Below, piece after piece: positions 10,346-22,529 of a stretch of DNA of 64,000 nt. This DNA is from Aquilaria yunnanensis. Lineage: Eukaryota; Streptophyta; Magnoliopsida; Malvales; Thymelaeaceae. The notes beneath the pieces were generated by a model that did not search any database, was not told the origin of the DNA, and saw only the letters and a program-made list of their open reading frames with translations. The stretch spans positions 119,033,413 through 119,097,412 of the forward strand of contig CM077593.1 of NCBI GenBank assembly GCA_039654915.1. The letters are read 5' to 3'. Within the stretch, counting starts at the first letter, position 1; each line of letters opens with the position of its first letter. Both the position numbers and the translations under genes were made by a program.

Positions 10346-11257
10346 CTCACCGCTAGATTTTCGAGTCAAGGTCTTCGTTTGGAACAAGTGGCCGGCCATT
10401 CGCTAGCCGAACATCAATTCCACTATCCACAGCCTCCTCCACCCTCCCTCTTGTTTTGGGCAGTGCGTAGGTGATGGATTAAGGATGAGGAGATGCATCG
10501 CTCATTAGTATGGTTTAATGATTCATAATAATAGTAATAATAATTCATCTATTAAAGCTAGTATAATAATTCATTGTATGATTGGATGCATCCTTTCCTT
10601 TCCATCTTTTCTTTTTCCACTTTAACATAATAATTCACTTATGCTCTTAAAAAACATAATAATATATATTTATAAATATATATAACATGATACATTTAAG
10701 AATGATTTTGATTTTTTTTTTAATGAGAGAAATTGTGGAGCTAACAAGTAGCACACTTTCCCTTTTTAAAAAGTTAACTGCAATTTTTTACATGTAAGGC
10801 CAGTTCGTTTGGCATATACACAGCCACATTAATACATTATTCGCGTTAAACCTAACTCAAACACACGGAAATAAGCGATCCGCTTGTTTTAGATGAATTT
10901 GCCCCTTCAGCTTCCTTCTGGTTTCTTTGGTCTCTTCACCTGCTTTAATTAGCCACACCGATTTGGCTGAAGAGGAAGAAGAAAGCCTGCTTCGATTCAG
11001 TCTTTTCGCCTGCTCTAATTTGGTTTATCCGCTTGCCCAATCGTCACCCAATTACCTCAATTGTCGACCTATAATCAATAGATTGAAGGTTGAGCATTAT
11101 TAGAGATGAAGGTGAGGTTTTGAATACACTTGAGTATTATTGGAGATAGAGGTGACGATGAAGAAAATGAGGCAGTTTGAGCAAGTCCGGAGTCTTGGGA
11201 CGAGGAAGGGATAGGCCAAGGATGGATCTCGCCAGGGCATTATGGCTGTTGATCGGC

Positions 11258-11395
11258 GATGGAGATCGTCGAAGGGCCGTGGGTTCAGGATAGAGATCAT
11301 CAAGGGGTCATAGGTCAATGATGGAGATTGTTGACGGGCTGTAGGTCAATGATGGAGATCGTCGAGGGGCCATGCGTTAGAGATGGAGATTCATT
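11258..11395. repeat. Minisatellite, about four units of 31-35 bp
   Basis: Degenerate tandem units of the form GATGGAGATCGTCGAGGGGC followed by CATAGGTCAAT-like sequence. No coding meaning was seen. Confidence 0.6.
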
Positions 11396-12465
11396 TGGGT
11401 GTGGACTATGTAGTGGTGCTGTGGTGTCTCCGCACAGCTGGGCTAACAAATTATTGCTTGTTGACCAAGGGCAAACCATAAAATATTATGAATTTAAGGG
11501 TGGATTCCAATGAAAATTTAGGTGGGTCAGGCCTAATGGAACTTTAACGTGTTAACTCTCTTGTATTAGTTACAGGCGAACTGGCTGGTAGTCTACCAAA
11601 TATACCCTTACTCCTATAAAGCAATATGGTAGTGACACATGACAGTCAAAGCCGTAATTATTAACTTATCTCTAAATTTGAATTACAAATTAAAAATTAT
11701 GATTAAATTTAAATAAATTTGTGATTAAGATAAATATAATTTAAGAATGATATAATATCATCTAAAATAATTTCCTCTCATCAAGAAACAATAGAACAAT
11801 TATCTGATATTTATTTTAAGACCCAATAATCATATAGATTATATAAAACCAAAATGCAAAATTTTAAATCATATAGCTTACTAGGATCACACGATAAACT
11901 ATAGATGAAAAAAAAAAAAAAAAAGAGAGAGAGAGAATGTCAAATTGTGTAAAGTTAACTAACTTTTGTTGATTCATTTCAGATACAGGAGACCACAATC
12001 ATAATATGTAAATAGAAAATTCTTGTCAATGAAAATACAAATTGTTGATAAAAAACATTATTTCCTAATTTCTTCATCAACTAAATAGTGATTAGCTAAC
12101 TATATATACAAATTTCAACACACACACACACACACTTTATCTCAATTGTGTATCAATGATTAACTACATGTAAAAATTGACAACACGGTAGATGAGTACT
12201 TTAATAGAGATGGATGGGATGCATGCATGTCCATCACCAAAAGAGTTCTTCATTCTACTAAGCATAGTTTGTATTAATTAGATAAATGATATCTATATTA
12301 TTTAGTATAAGATAAGTCGTAAAAAGCAAGGATATATTATGTCTATCTAGTACTTCGAAATTTAATTGTTGATGCTAAAGTGCTTTTAGCCTCTACCAAT
12401 GTTTATTATTCAAAGCTTAATCAATTGTTTTGGGAATTTTTTCATTTATAGGTAGCAATTATATC

Positions 12466-13980
12466 ATCATCACTAAGCACTAAAGTTGCTATTAGCTTGA
12501 CATTATCCGCAGATTGAAACATTGTGATTGAATTTAATGTGTATCTACTTTTTTCTTGGTGTTCTTTCAAACAAAAATAATTGTACCAACACATATATGG
12601 TTTGAGATTAATTCTAATTTCATATACATTTAAAATTTTCTTGCAAAGTATGAATTAAAGGAAGGAATTTTTACAGTTATTGTAATAATTTCAACATCAT
12701 GAGTAGTGAAATGATTTCAGCATCTTGAATAGTGGAATGCATTCCTGTTGGCTAAGTAATGGACATAGTATTTAATACTATTGTATATTACAGTATATAG
12801 ACTGGTAAGTAGTATGCGGTACAAATATTTTTATATTTTATCATTTTTCACTTGAAATACTATGGTATGTTATGATATTTTGTGGTATTTCACATACCAG
12901 TCAAATTTTATGTATATTTTGTCATAATGCTATGGTATACCACAAAATACTGAGGTTCCTAATTTCCTATTTCTTGCAGGGCATGTGTAACATATTTTTT
13001 TTGTCATTTTGTATCAAAACATCATACATAAATATGTAAAATAATAATATATAATATATACACATATTTTAACATAAATATTTACTTTTATTTTTTGGTT
13101 ACTTTTTTTGTTACTATTATAACATGAAATTTCATCTTACATATATGACAACCATAGAGGAGAAAGATAATTTGAGCCACTTAGAAATTTAATGTAGTAT
13201 TAAAAAATATATTATTGTTATCAGAGCATTTTTTTCTCATGTATCAATAAATTGGTTTTTTATTAAGTAATACTTATTTTGCTCTCTATATTTTTTTTAT
13301 ATTTTTTGTATAAAAAAATCATTTTTCATATTTATTTTATTTGTATTTGAAAAATTATAATGAGAAAATTTTGAATATGCAAAAAATTTTATTTAATTTA
13401 ATTATCATAAAATAATGTTTTTAATTTTTTTTGTAAAAATTGTAATAGTATGCGAGATAATATACCATGTGGCATAAATTAAAATTAAGGGATGTGTTAT
13501 ACCCAACGGTAATAATATTTAATACCTTGCTAATAGACTATCTAGCCTATACTTCTTCCTTCATTGCACTATGGTTCTTGCATTGTTTATTGTTAACGTC
13601 GGCCATTTGTATTCTTGTAATAATTTTTTTGGACACTAGCTCTTGCTTTAATTGCAAAAGTTTTATAACTATTTAAATATAATAATTTTGATATGATTTA
13701 AAAAAAAAATTATTCAGCCACCCAAAAATATCTGACTATTTAAATATAAATTTTTTTGGTTAGGTTTACTATAATTTTTTAGATTTAATTCATTCTACTA
13801 TTTTCTTCCAAAAAAATGTTGGAAGATAAAAATGTTGATATTACTAATTCGCACTAGAGTTGTTCTTAGCCTGACATTATGCACATATTGAAGCATAATG
13901 ATCAATGCCAATGAGTATTTATTTTTTTTGTTGGTGTTGTTTCATAAATATAGTTGTACCAACATATATATGGTTTTAAA
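12466..13980. repeat. Pair of ~140-bp direct repeats about 1.4 kb apart
   Basis: 12466-12610 and 13846-13980 share the order: cactaaagttg / cactagagttg, ttagc(c/t)tgacattat, tggtgtt, and ttgtaccaaca(c)atatatggtt. They lack clear TG...CA ends, so I do not call them LTRs. An old local duplication is equally possible. Confidence 0.5.
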
Positions 13981-14485
13981 AAAATTTCCCGCATTTCATT
14001 TTTTTTCTTGTGTACTTTTACTCATTTATCAGTCATTTTTTTTTTAAAATACACAAGAATATATATAGTTGTTCTAAATAAAAAAAAAACTATCCATTTA
14101 TATCTAAATCAATTGCTTTACAACATTACATATGTCCGTATGTAAAAAATAAAATATCAGAAAATCACACTCCTACTCTCAACGATGAAATTTTGTTGTA
14201 AGATAGTCACATCAAAAAGTCCAAACGTATGGATGGAAGAGCATATTGAAAGTGGTTTCAGTGTATAAAATCTAATGTTATTAACTTCAATAATAGCATA
14301 GACAGAGATCAAGAGGAAGAAACTACTGATAAATTTTATTTGGTGGAGTTTTTAGGGCATTAGTTAGATATTTGTTTTATATTCAACATTCATGATAATT
14401 GTATGCTTTGAAATTGAAGTTAAAAGAAGGTAATTATACTCATTCTAATTCAAATTATAATATTTTATTATTACTAGAGAAATTC

Positions 14486-14490
<5 letters not shown>

Positions 14491-14516
<26 letters not shown>
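14491..14516. repeat. (AT)n microsatellite
   Basis: An uninterrupted TA/AT dinucleotide run. Confidence 0.9.
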
Positions 14517-14519
<3 letters not shown>

Positions 14520-14585
14520 TTGCACAATCGATTTTTGAAGAATTTATTAATTAATAAACTTGATCATTAATAAATTTTTAAATTA

Positions 14586-14700
14586 AGGTGATATAATTTT
14601 TAAGGATGAAAAAAATTGAAGTGAGTTTTAAATTCAAGTGGTTAATACGCATATTCAAGTCAACAAATAATCAAAACACAATTGCATTATCATTTTTTGT
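14586..14700. repeat. Direct repeat flanking the MULE pair, left copy
   Basis: Sequence containing gatataatttttaaggatg, aaaattgaagtg, caacaaataatcaaaaca and attgcattatcattttt recurs at 19074-19165, and its first part again at 19190-19235. The two Mutator-like elements lie between the copies. Confidence 0.8.
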
Positions 14701-14736
14701 TTCCTTTGACTTGACCCATCTGGTAGGGATGTTTAA

Positions 14737-16048
14737 TGTGTTAAATGCATCTGTGATCCCCAACCATTTAATTTTATTCCACTTTTGTCCTCAAAGTCCA
14801 AGTTGTTCCACTCCCATCCCTAACGTGATTAAAATTTTCCATTCTCATCCCTCATTGGACGAGAAATGTTATGGTAGACGGAAATTATAGGAAAAATACC
14901 TATTCTAACCCATGAAAACCTGTTCTCAACCTGTTCTCTTCCCCCAGAAACCTAAACTTCTCATTTGTTAATTTAACTACTTCAATTCCAGTCCAGCCCT
15001 CAGACGATGAACTGGGCCGGCCTGCGCGACGATGACGGCACCCATCGACCTTGATTCCGATGATGAGGACGAGTTCGATGACACCCGCCTCTCATCTTCT
15101 TATGCCCAACGACGAATTCCTCCCTCGATGCCTTTCCCATCCAAACCATCTTATTTCCTCAAAAATCAACAAATCAAACAACCTGCTCTTAATACTACAG
15201 TCCACCGAACCTTCAAGCTGGTCACTCTTGTAAACGCCTTCTCCATTATCTCTCTCGATCACTCCTATATAAAGTGGAAACGGTGGGGCTCTTGATTTCG
15301 AGTTCCTTGATACCCAATCGGATTAATGATGGCAGAATCCACCAGCCACTCGGCCCTTACGCATCGCAGCGAGTTTGAAGGGGAAAGGCTGGTTGCCATC
15401 ATCTTCGGCGGCGTGACTCAAAGATATAACAAGAGGTGGGCGGTTGCTCTCAATATCGTCGGCGGAAAAGGAAGAACATTGGCGGCAGCGATTGGAGTGT
15501 GGGATTCGATTTCGAGCATGGAGGCTGAGAGGGGAGTGAAGGTAGTGGCAGTGGAAGCCGGGGGAGGGGGCGAAGGGGAGAGATATAGGGGGCAGCGAGA
15601 TCGTCGTTGGAGAGCACAAGATCAAAGGGAGGATGAGAGAAGGCGAGATTGGAGGAAGGAGGAGGAGGCAGACTCGAGAGAGAAAGCGGACTCGGGGGAG
15701 GAGGCAGTCGAGCGAGGAGGCAGACTAGGACGTTTCGAGGCAGAGGCAGAGGAGTGGAGGCGCTGGAGGAGTGTGGAAATGGAAGAGATGGAGATGGTGG
15801 CCAAATTGACAAATAGAAAAGGTTTAGGATTTTTTTTAGAGACAGCAAGTTTTACAGGAGATAAAATTGATATTTTTTTCTATATTTTGGGATGATGTGG
15901 CAATTTTCCGTCCACGATAACGTTTTCCATCCAAAAATGGGCAAAAGTGGAAAGTTTTATTAACATCAGGGATGAAAGTGGAACAAAGTGGAAATTAGGG
16001 ATGAAAGTGGAATAAATTAAAAGTTGGGGCCATAGATGCATTTAAACC
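14737..16048. mobile_element. Non-autonomous Mutator-like element with ~145-bp inverted termini
   Basis: The left terminus (from 14737, TGTGTTAAATGCATCTGTG) and right terminus (reverse complement TCGGTTTAAATGCATCTATG) match over about 145 bp, including TTTATTCCACTTT-type subterminal blocks. Flanking 9-bp sequences GATGTTTAA (14728-14736) and GATGTTTGA (16049-16057) look like an aged target-site duplication. Long termini and 9-bp duplications are Mutator hallmarks. The interior holds no transposase. It has a C/T-rich genic-looking stretch at 15032-15295 (frame with TAPIDLDSDDEDEFDDTRLS), which could be captured gene sequence, and a GA-rich low-complexity stretch at 15500-15800. Confidence 0.75.
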
Positions 16049-16383
16049 GATGTTTGATAAAGGGAAAGATGGGGTAAATTGCGTCTATGACCCCTAACCC
16101 TTAATTATTATACCACTTTAGACCCTAATCTCGATTTTGTACATAAAAAATCCCTAATCTCGTTTAAATGTTCTATTTTCAACCTTTTTATGGATGAAGA
16201 ATGCCATGTGTCACACCAAAGTGGATGATTTGCCATGCTGATACAATAAATAATAGGAGAAAATACTAATTTTAATATCTGAAAACTTTTTCTTCAACAA
16301 ATCCTTTTTAAAACATTTAATTTTAACAAAAAACACCCTGCCCTCCCCTCTTTGGCGAACCCTCTTCCAGGCCTACAGAGACA

Positions 16384-16455
16384 AAGTGGTTCATTATTGG
16401 CCACGGGAATCTTCAGGCCACCGACTGGGATGCCATCATCGAGTCTGTTACCTCA
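16384..16455 (+). pseudogene. Captured trihelix transcription-factor fragment inside the MULE
   Basis: The frame reads KWFIIGHGNLQATDWDAIIESVTS. Plant ASIL/ENAP-type trihelix proteins have a RGNLRATDWDDVAAAV-like helix at this position of the SANT-like domain. Only this helix is recognisable and the frame soon degrades, so it is a fragment. Its place inside MULE arms fits gene capture. The identification rests on one short motif. Confidence 0.45.
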
Positions 16456-17099
16456 TTGTTCACCATCCTTTCCCCATCCTACTTTGCGATCCTCCTGTTA
16501 TCTCCCATAATATGCAAAATGGACTCTTTCCTCGATGTCATGAAAATAGGTGAGATTAAGCCAAAAGACGGGTTTATTGTAGAGAAATCAAAGGGAAATT
16601 GTAGCTGAGTCCCTTCGAATCTACAAATGATTGGCTGCTGAGATGAAAATTGATGGTTGAGCATTGACGTTTTGATCTACTCACGATTGACAATCAAGTC
16701 CCCCATCGTGACGCCTCACCTCTCCATTGTCAGTTGGATATATTTTTCTGGCGATCATTCTAAGAATCGGAGTGTCAAAGTGGTGGAGGAAAAGAAAGAA
16801 GAAAATAGAGAAGGGAGACGATGGAAATCAGGGAGGTAGGGGAGGCAAGGGTAATCGGCTCCAGCTTCGGCAATTGGTGGTGATTGGCTTACTGGGTCTG
16901 GCCCTTCTTCGGGTGGGTCTGCTAGGTAATTTTCTTGTTGAAAGTCGAAGACTTTAGTATTCGAGTGAAAGAATAGAAACAAGCTTCAAAAGAAAAATTG
17001 GAAAAAAAAAAGAAAAAATCTTCGACTTTGGTCTTCTAGTGAAATGTTAGATCGTGTTTCTGGCTGAGATGAAAGCTGAATTGAAAGAGTTGAAACGGG

Positions 17100-18510
17100 A
17101 AGTGCTACACTCTAGTAGTTGTAACCCAAGTATAGGTTATCGCAAGTAATAAAATCTCGAGAGTCCGAGTGTTAAACCACAGGAAAGTGAATTAAGAAAT
17201 ACAAATTACAAAAGTAAATAAAGATTTGACAAAAAGTGTAAACAATTTTGTTTAAAAACTTAATTTCAAGAAAATAACTAAGGTTAGGGGGATCCACTTT
17301 TAGTATATCGGTTATGATTAATTTTAGCCCATCTTGCAATTGAACTGAGATCCACACATAGAGGAGGTCCCAATTGGGGAATTTAATTAGCATTAGCTTT
17401 CATTGATCTTATAATACCAACACTTATAAATGAGTTCAAGTATCCATCATGCCAATCTTTATCTACAATAATTCAATATTCCAATATAGCTGGCTTAGCC
17501 ACGTTCTACAGAGGGAATCAAACAACTTTTATACTAATGATTTGACTATGATGAATCAAGACTCTCACTTAACAAGGAGGGTGGTTAAAACGATTTAGAA
17601 AATAAATATCGTTTATTTTAAAATCTGTTTAAATCAATCATAACCTTTATACCAAAAGCTTCATTCTTTCACCTTAGCAAAAGGATGATTAGTTAGACAT
17701 GATAAAAAAAAACAACATGTTGAAAGATGAAATAAACATAGATTGAAAATCAAAGGAAGAACAAGAAGAAGATCAAGAAGAAAATACTTAGACAGAGCTT
17801 TTGTATTGAAAACAAGAACAAAACTAAAGAAAAAAAGCTAAAGATGATACAAGAACATAAAAATGGCCTAAGAAATGACATGAATTCATCATCCCCCCAA
17901 TGTATCTATTTATAGAGTTTGGGAGTGGGTGAAATGGTAAAATAGAATAGTAAAATGTAGGTAAATACAAATCAACAAAGATGGGCTGCAACTTCTTTTA
18001 ATTTTTTGACCACAATACACATCGAATCAACTCTTCCTCAAAACACAAAACTTGTAGATCTCTTCCTTATCTTTGAAACGATAGATTGCTCATTCAAATT
18101 GGACATCTGTAACTCAAGTTATGATTTTTCTACCAAAACTGCTTTTCAGCACACAAAAGAACGAATGATATCATCTATAATCAAATTTCGGTAATGAAAA
18201 TGATCAAAATAGCTCTTAGAATGAATATAAGTCGAAGATCTATGTGTTGACTTCCGGATGAATTTAGAATCAATCAATATCGACATTTACAGCTCCAGAT
18301 ATAATTTTTCTCGTGAAGAGTCGTCAAGTGATGATTTTACCCACATAAAAAATAATTATTTAATAAATATATTTTAATATTAATAAATAGTAAACCGCGT
18401 ATTACAGTAAATATGCATACGAACAGTGAAATATGTATATGAATAGTAAGTTGGTAAATAGTGACTTTGAATAGTAAATCGATGAATAGTAACTCAGCGG
18501 AAAAAGTGTT
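17100..18510. other. Possible nested repeat inside the MULE, unclassified
   Basis: It begins near caagtataggttatcgcaag and ctcgagagtccgagtgt, phrases I associate with plant repeats, and ends in a run of gaatagtaa-type motifs at about 18420-18490. No terminal repeats, tRNA primer-binding site or coding domain could be fixed. Confidence 0.3.
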
Positions 18511-19073
18511 TCAAATTAGAGAAATTAATCACACCCAAAGTGTGTAATGATAATTTAAACCCTTAACAGCAATACACTTATGAGTATTCATTAGGAAGAA
18601 ACAATTTTGGGGAGACAGGGAGGGATGGAGGAGACGAGGTGTAAACTTTAGGCTGGCGGCCAGAGGAGAAGAAGCCGGATAGAGGAGAGGGAGGCAGCCG
18701 GAGGATAGGAGGCGGACGAGGGAGGGTTCACCGGAGGGGGGAAGGGAGGGGGTTTTTTTTGTTAAAATTAAATGTTTTAAGGAGGATTTGTTGAAGGAAA
18801 AGTTTTCAGGCATTAAAGTTAGTATTTTCTCTTATTATTTATTGTGTCAACGTGGCAAATCGTCCACTTTTGTATGCCATGTGGTATTCTCCATCCATAC
18901 TAATGTTTTCTATCCACAAAAAAGTTAAAAATTGAACATTTAAATGAGGTTAGAGATTTTTTATGTACAAAATTGAGATTAGGGTTTAAAGTGTTACAAT
19001 AATTAAAGGTTTGCGGCCACAGATGTCATTTACTCGAAAAAGATGATATGATAGTGATAGGCAAGTGAGATGA

Positions 19074-19235
19074 TATAATTTTTAAGGATGGGAAAAATTG
19101 AAGTGGTTAATACACAGATTCAGGTTAACAAATAATCAAAACATAATTGCATTATCATTTTTGATAGAGGAAAATAGTGATAGGTAAGTGAGATATAATT
19201 TTTAAGGATGAGAAAAATTGAAGTGGGTTTTAAAT
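19074..19235. repeat. Direct repeat flanking the MULE pair, right copy (partly doubled)
   Basis: Matches 14586-14700. A second, shorter copy (gatataatttttaaggatga, then aaaattgaagtgggttttaa) begins at about 19190. The locus therefore had tandem copies of this segment, apparently split by the transposon insertions. Confidence 0.75.
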
Positions 19236-19393
19236 TGAAAGCTCGTTGACCTGGTTAAAAAAAAAGCTCGAGTCAATTAAGCATATAGTAATAATTAGAT
19301 CTTGACTAAGAGTGTCCCTGTCCTATTAAAGACCACCTAGATTTTCAGTTGCTATCATTATAGCCAGCAGATGGTAGTTTCTCAAACCAAAAA

Positions 19394-22236
19394 ATGGCTA
19401 CCAAAACTGATGATTTGTGGTCTCTTACATTCCTCTTTTTGTTCCTCATTCCTCTCTTCCATCTTCACGGTAGTGCTGCTAATGATGGAGCAAAGGCACT
19501 TCTCAGATGGAAGGCTACACTTGATGACGGAGCCGAGCAGTTGTCATCTTGGGCCGCTCCAACTCCCGGCCCCTGCAACGGCACTTGGGTCGGAGTTGAA
19601 TGCGATCAGCTGGGGAGCGTCACAGTCCTCAATCTATCCAGCCTCGATCTCCGTGGTTCGCTCCATGATCTCAGCTTCTTCTCCCTCACCGGCCTCACAG
19701 CTCTCGATCTCTTCAACAACTCCATGAGTGGAGCCATCCCAGCCACTGTAGGTAACCTTTCAAATCTCACAACTCTCAAGCTCAGCTCAAACTCTTTTCA
19801 TGGAACCATCCCTGCCACTATCGGTAATCTTTCCAGACTCACCTACCTCGGCCTTTCCGCAAATCAGCTTTCCGGGAATATTCCTTCCGAGATTGGTCTG
19901 CTCACTCAACTCAACTTCCTTGATATGTCCAGCAACTTTCTTCATGGCTACGTCCCCAGTTGCATCGGAGGGTTGAGATCACTTAAGAAGCTTTCTTTGT
20001 ACCGAAACAATCTTACCGGTACCATCCCTCCTTCCTTTGGCAACTTGACAAACCTAGCGTTTCTTGCACTTAGCCATAACGATCTCACTGGCTCAATCCC
20101 TTTAGAGATGAATAACTTGACTACTCTTAGATTTCTGGGGCTATATGACAATATGTTGCAGGGTTCGCTACCAGATAATATTTGCCAAGGAGGACTGCTG
20201 CAGTATCTGCTAGTGCAAGACAACAATTTCACAGGCCGAGCCCCTAAAACCTTGAAAAATTGCACGAGCTTGATTCGAATTAGAATCCAAAGCAATCAGC
20301 TTAAGTGGAATATTTCACAGGATTTTGGAATCTACCCCCACTTGTTTTACATGGATTTGAGCCATAACCATTTTTATGGAGAGCTTTCACCTAAATGGGG
20401 GGAGTTTCGTAATTTGACATATTTAAATATTTCATGCAACCATATTTCTGGTAAAATACCCCTTGAGATTGCCAAGGTAACACGGCTGCAACAACTTGAT
20501 CTTTCTTCAAATCATTTTGTTGGGGAGATTCCAAAAGAGCTTGCAAGGTTGCCATACCTGTTTTGGCTGTCGCTCCAAGATAACAAACTCTACGGACAAA
20601 TACCTGCAGAACTTGGAACGCTTGCCGGTCTGCAACATCTTGATCTTGCATTAAACAACTTCAACGGATCGATTCCGAAAGAGATTGGAGAATGTTATGG
20701 TTTGTTGATCTTAAATCTCAGCAGGAACAGATTTACAGGAGGCATTCCACCTGAAATGAGCATGCTTCGTTCCTTGGAAGGGCTGGATATGAGTCATAAC
20801 TCATTATCCGGAGTTATACCCAGTTTGCTGAAAAATATGATGAGGTTGGAATACCTAAATCTATCTCACAACAATCTCTCTGGTTCCATTCCGACAACTT
20901 TTGATGACATGTCCAGCTTGATCACTGTGGACGTGTCCTTCAATGGATTAGAGGGCCCAGTTCCAAGCATCAAAGCCTTCCGTGAAGCCTCTTTCGAGCA
21001 ACTTAGGAACAACAAGGCCTTGTGCGGCAATGCCACAAATTTGAAGCCTTGTGTTGCTGGTGTTGGGACAAGGAAGAGCAATTTCAAAGGCAGAACACTG
21101 CTTCTGCCGTTACTTGTCAGTATAGGTGGTCTATTATCTATAATGTTTTTGCTTATTATCTACATGAAATTGAGGAGAAGAAAAGCAGCCCAAGAGTCTC
21201 CAATGGACGTCTTTGAAATATGGGACCGCGATAGACAGGTGATGTATGAGAATATTATCCAAGCTACAAATGGGTTCGACTCCAAGCATTGCATTGGAGA
21301 GGGAGCACATGCCACTGTCTACAGAGCTACTTTGCCAGATGGTCATATAGTTGCTGCAAAGAAGCTTCACCCCTCTCAGGATGGGAAATCAATTGATCTC
21401 AAAGCTTTTGAAAGCGAGATTCGTGCCTTGACGAGCATCAAGCACCGAAACATTGTCAAGCTATATGGTTTCTGCTCACGTGGTAATCATTCTTTTTTGG
21501 TATGTGAGTTCATAGAGAGAGGGAGCCTGAGGGAGGTTTTAAGTTCTCAGGGAGCGGAACTGAATTGGATTCGGAGATTAGAAGTGGTAAAGGGAGTGGC
21601 GGACGCCTTATCTTACATGCATCATGATTGCTCTCCTCCTGTAATTCACCGCGACATTTCTAGCAACAATGTCCTCTTGGATTCCAAATACGAAGCTCAT
21701 GTCTCCGATTTCGGAACTGCTAGGTTCTTAAAGCCCAACTCATCGTCTTCCTTGACCTCGCCAATAGGCACCTTTGGCTACATGGCTCCAGGTACATATA
21801 TATGTTTTGCTTCCGTGATATGTGACTGGCAAATTTTTTCTAATAAATTTATGTTGTTATAGAACTGGCTTACACATGGAAGTTGAATGAGAAAAGCGAC
21901 GTGTATAGCTTCGGCGTGCTAGCATTGGAGATATTGCTCGGCAAGCAGCCAAGTGAGCTTCTCTCTGAACTCTTCTCGTCAACACCCATCAAGGAAGAAA
22001 CATTGCTGAGCGATGTGGTTGACCAGCAGCTTCCTCCACCGGAAGATCATCAGGTCTCAGAGAAGATGGTGTTGACCGCAAAGTTGGCGCTGGCCTGTGT
22101 TAATGCTGATCCTCTGTCTCGGCCAACGATGCGACATGTCTCCTCTGCACTTTCCTCTTTGCGTCCTTTGCCTCAGGAAGCCTTCTCTATCATAAAATTG
22201 GGAGAGTTGTTGCAGTACAAAATTGCAGTTGGCTGA
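19394..22236 (+). CDS. LRR receptor-like kinase, MIK2-like (subfamily XII/XI type)
   Basis: Two exons, 19394-21791 and 21863-22236, split the codon CCA-G|AA at a GT-AG intron and give 923 residues. Order: signal peptide (about 1-28, LFLFLIPLFHL); LRR N-cap with GTWVGVEC; a long run of plant LRRs (LSxNxLxGxIP type, about 75-545); a membrane segment at about 569-591 (LLVSIGGLLSIMFLLIIY); and the kinase. Catalytic marks are K656 (VAAKKL), HRD at 752-754 and DFG at 772-774, so it is an RD kinase expected to be active. After the intron the activation segment continues as APELAYTW. Arrangement and sequence resemble MDIS1-interacting receptor-like kinase 2, which senses peptides at the plasma membrane. 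Orthology to a particular member is not shown; this family expands by tandem duplication. The U5/U1 copy B block starts about 165 bp downstream on the other strand. Confidence 0.92.
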
Positions 22237-22399
22237 TCTGAGGGACTCATGAAATGATGTTCCACCAATGATCAATATAGCCGCCATGGCAAATATCCAA
22301 AAAGCCTTTCCTATGGAGCCTAAGTAACATCAGTATCATCCTGCTAGGATCTCTGATGCTATTAAAATGTTTTCTCCAGAAAATTAACTGTCCAATGTT

Positions 22400-22517
22400 G
22401 ATATGCAACTTAAGTACCTCCAACAATTGACAAATGCCACTTTAAGCAGCGAAGACACGGAATTCTTTAGTAAAAGGCGAAAGAATAGTTCACTCTGTGC
22501 TCACCGCACAGCTCCAT
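22400..22517 (-). ncRNA. U5 snRNA (copy B), probably weakened or a pseudogene
   Basis: The minus strand retains loop I (TTCGCCTTTTACTAAAGAAT) and stem I (GAGCTGTGCGGTGAGCAC), but its partner strand is changed (GTGTCTTCGCTGC). The Sm site reads AATTGTTGG instead of AATTTTTGG. A TATA box (TATAAAACT, 22542-22550) is present, but no USE lies at the right distance; copy A has GTCCCACATTG there. A CA-N6-AGTTAAT 3' box-like sequence remains at about 22386-22398. The loss of the USE, the Sm change and the weaker stem together suggest low or no function. Confidence 0.75.
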
Positions 22518-22529
22518 GCTTTGCCTAAA

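Larger units (their letters stand above)
10356..14585. other. AT-rich intergenic region with decayed repeats
   Basis: No gene was recognised. It holds a short minisatellite (11258-11395), an (AC)n tract near 12118, dispersed direct repeats (12466-12610 and 13846-13980), an imperfectly palindromic stretch near 12770-12960, and an (AT)n tract at 14491-14516. Confidence 0.5.
16071..19035. mobile_element. Non-autonomous MULE (Pack-MULE candidate) with ~270-bp inverted termini
   Basis: The left arm (16071 to about 16345) and right arm (about 18740-19035) are inverted copies over roughly 270 bp, with the same block order (TTAATTATT, TTTTGTACATAAAAAAT, CATTTAATTTTAACAAAAAA). The ends are GGGTAAAT / GAGTAAAT. 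GGGAAAGAT (16062-16070) and GAAAAAGAT (19036-19044) could be a degenerate 9-bp target duplication. The first ~60 bp match the terminus of the transposase-bearing MULE at 3544, so that element could supply transposase. The interior has a trihelix-like fragment near 16384 and an unrelated AT-rich segment at about 17100-18500 that may be a further nested insertion. Confidence 0.78.

Noticed and set aside
12466..13980. LTR pair of a small retrotransposon
   Set aside because: The repeats lack TG...CA ends, a primer-binding site and a polypurine tract.
15326..15895. 189-codon frame rich in Glu/Arg/Gly, with frames on the other strand
   Set aside because: GA-rich low-complexity sequence inside a transposon; open frames arise from base bias.
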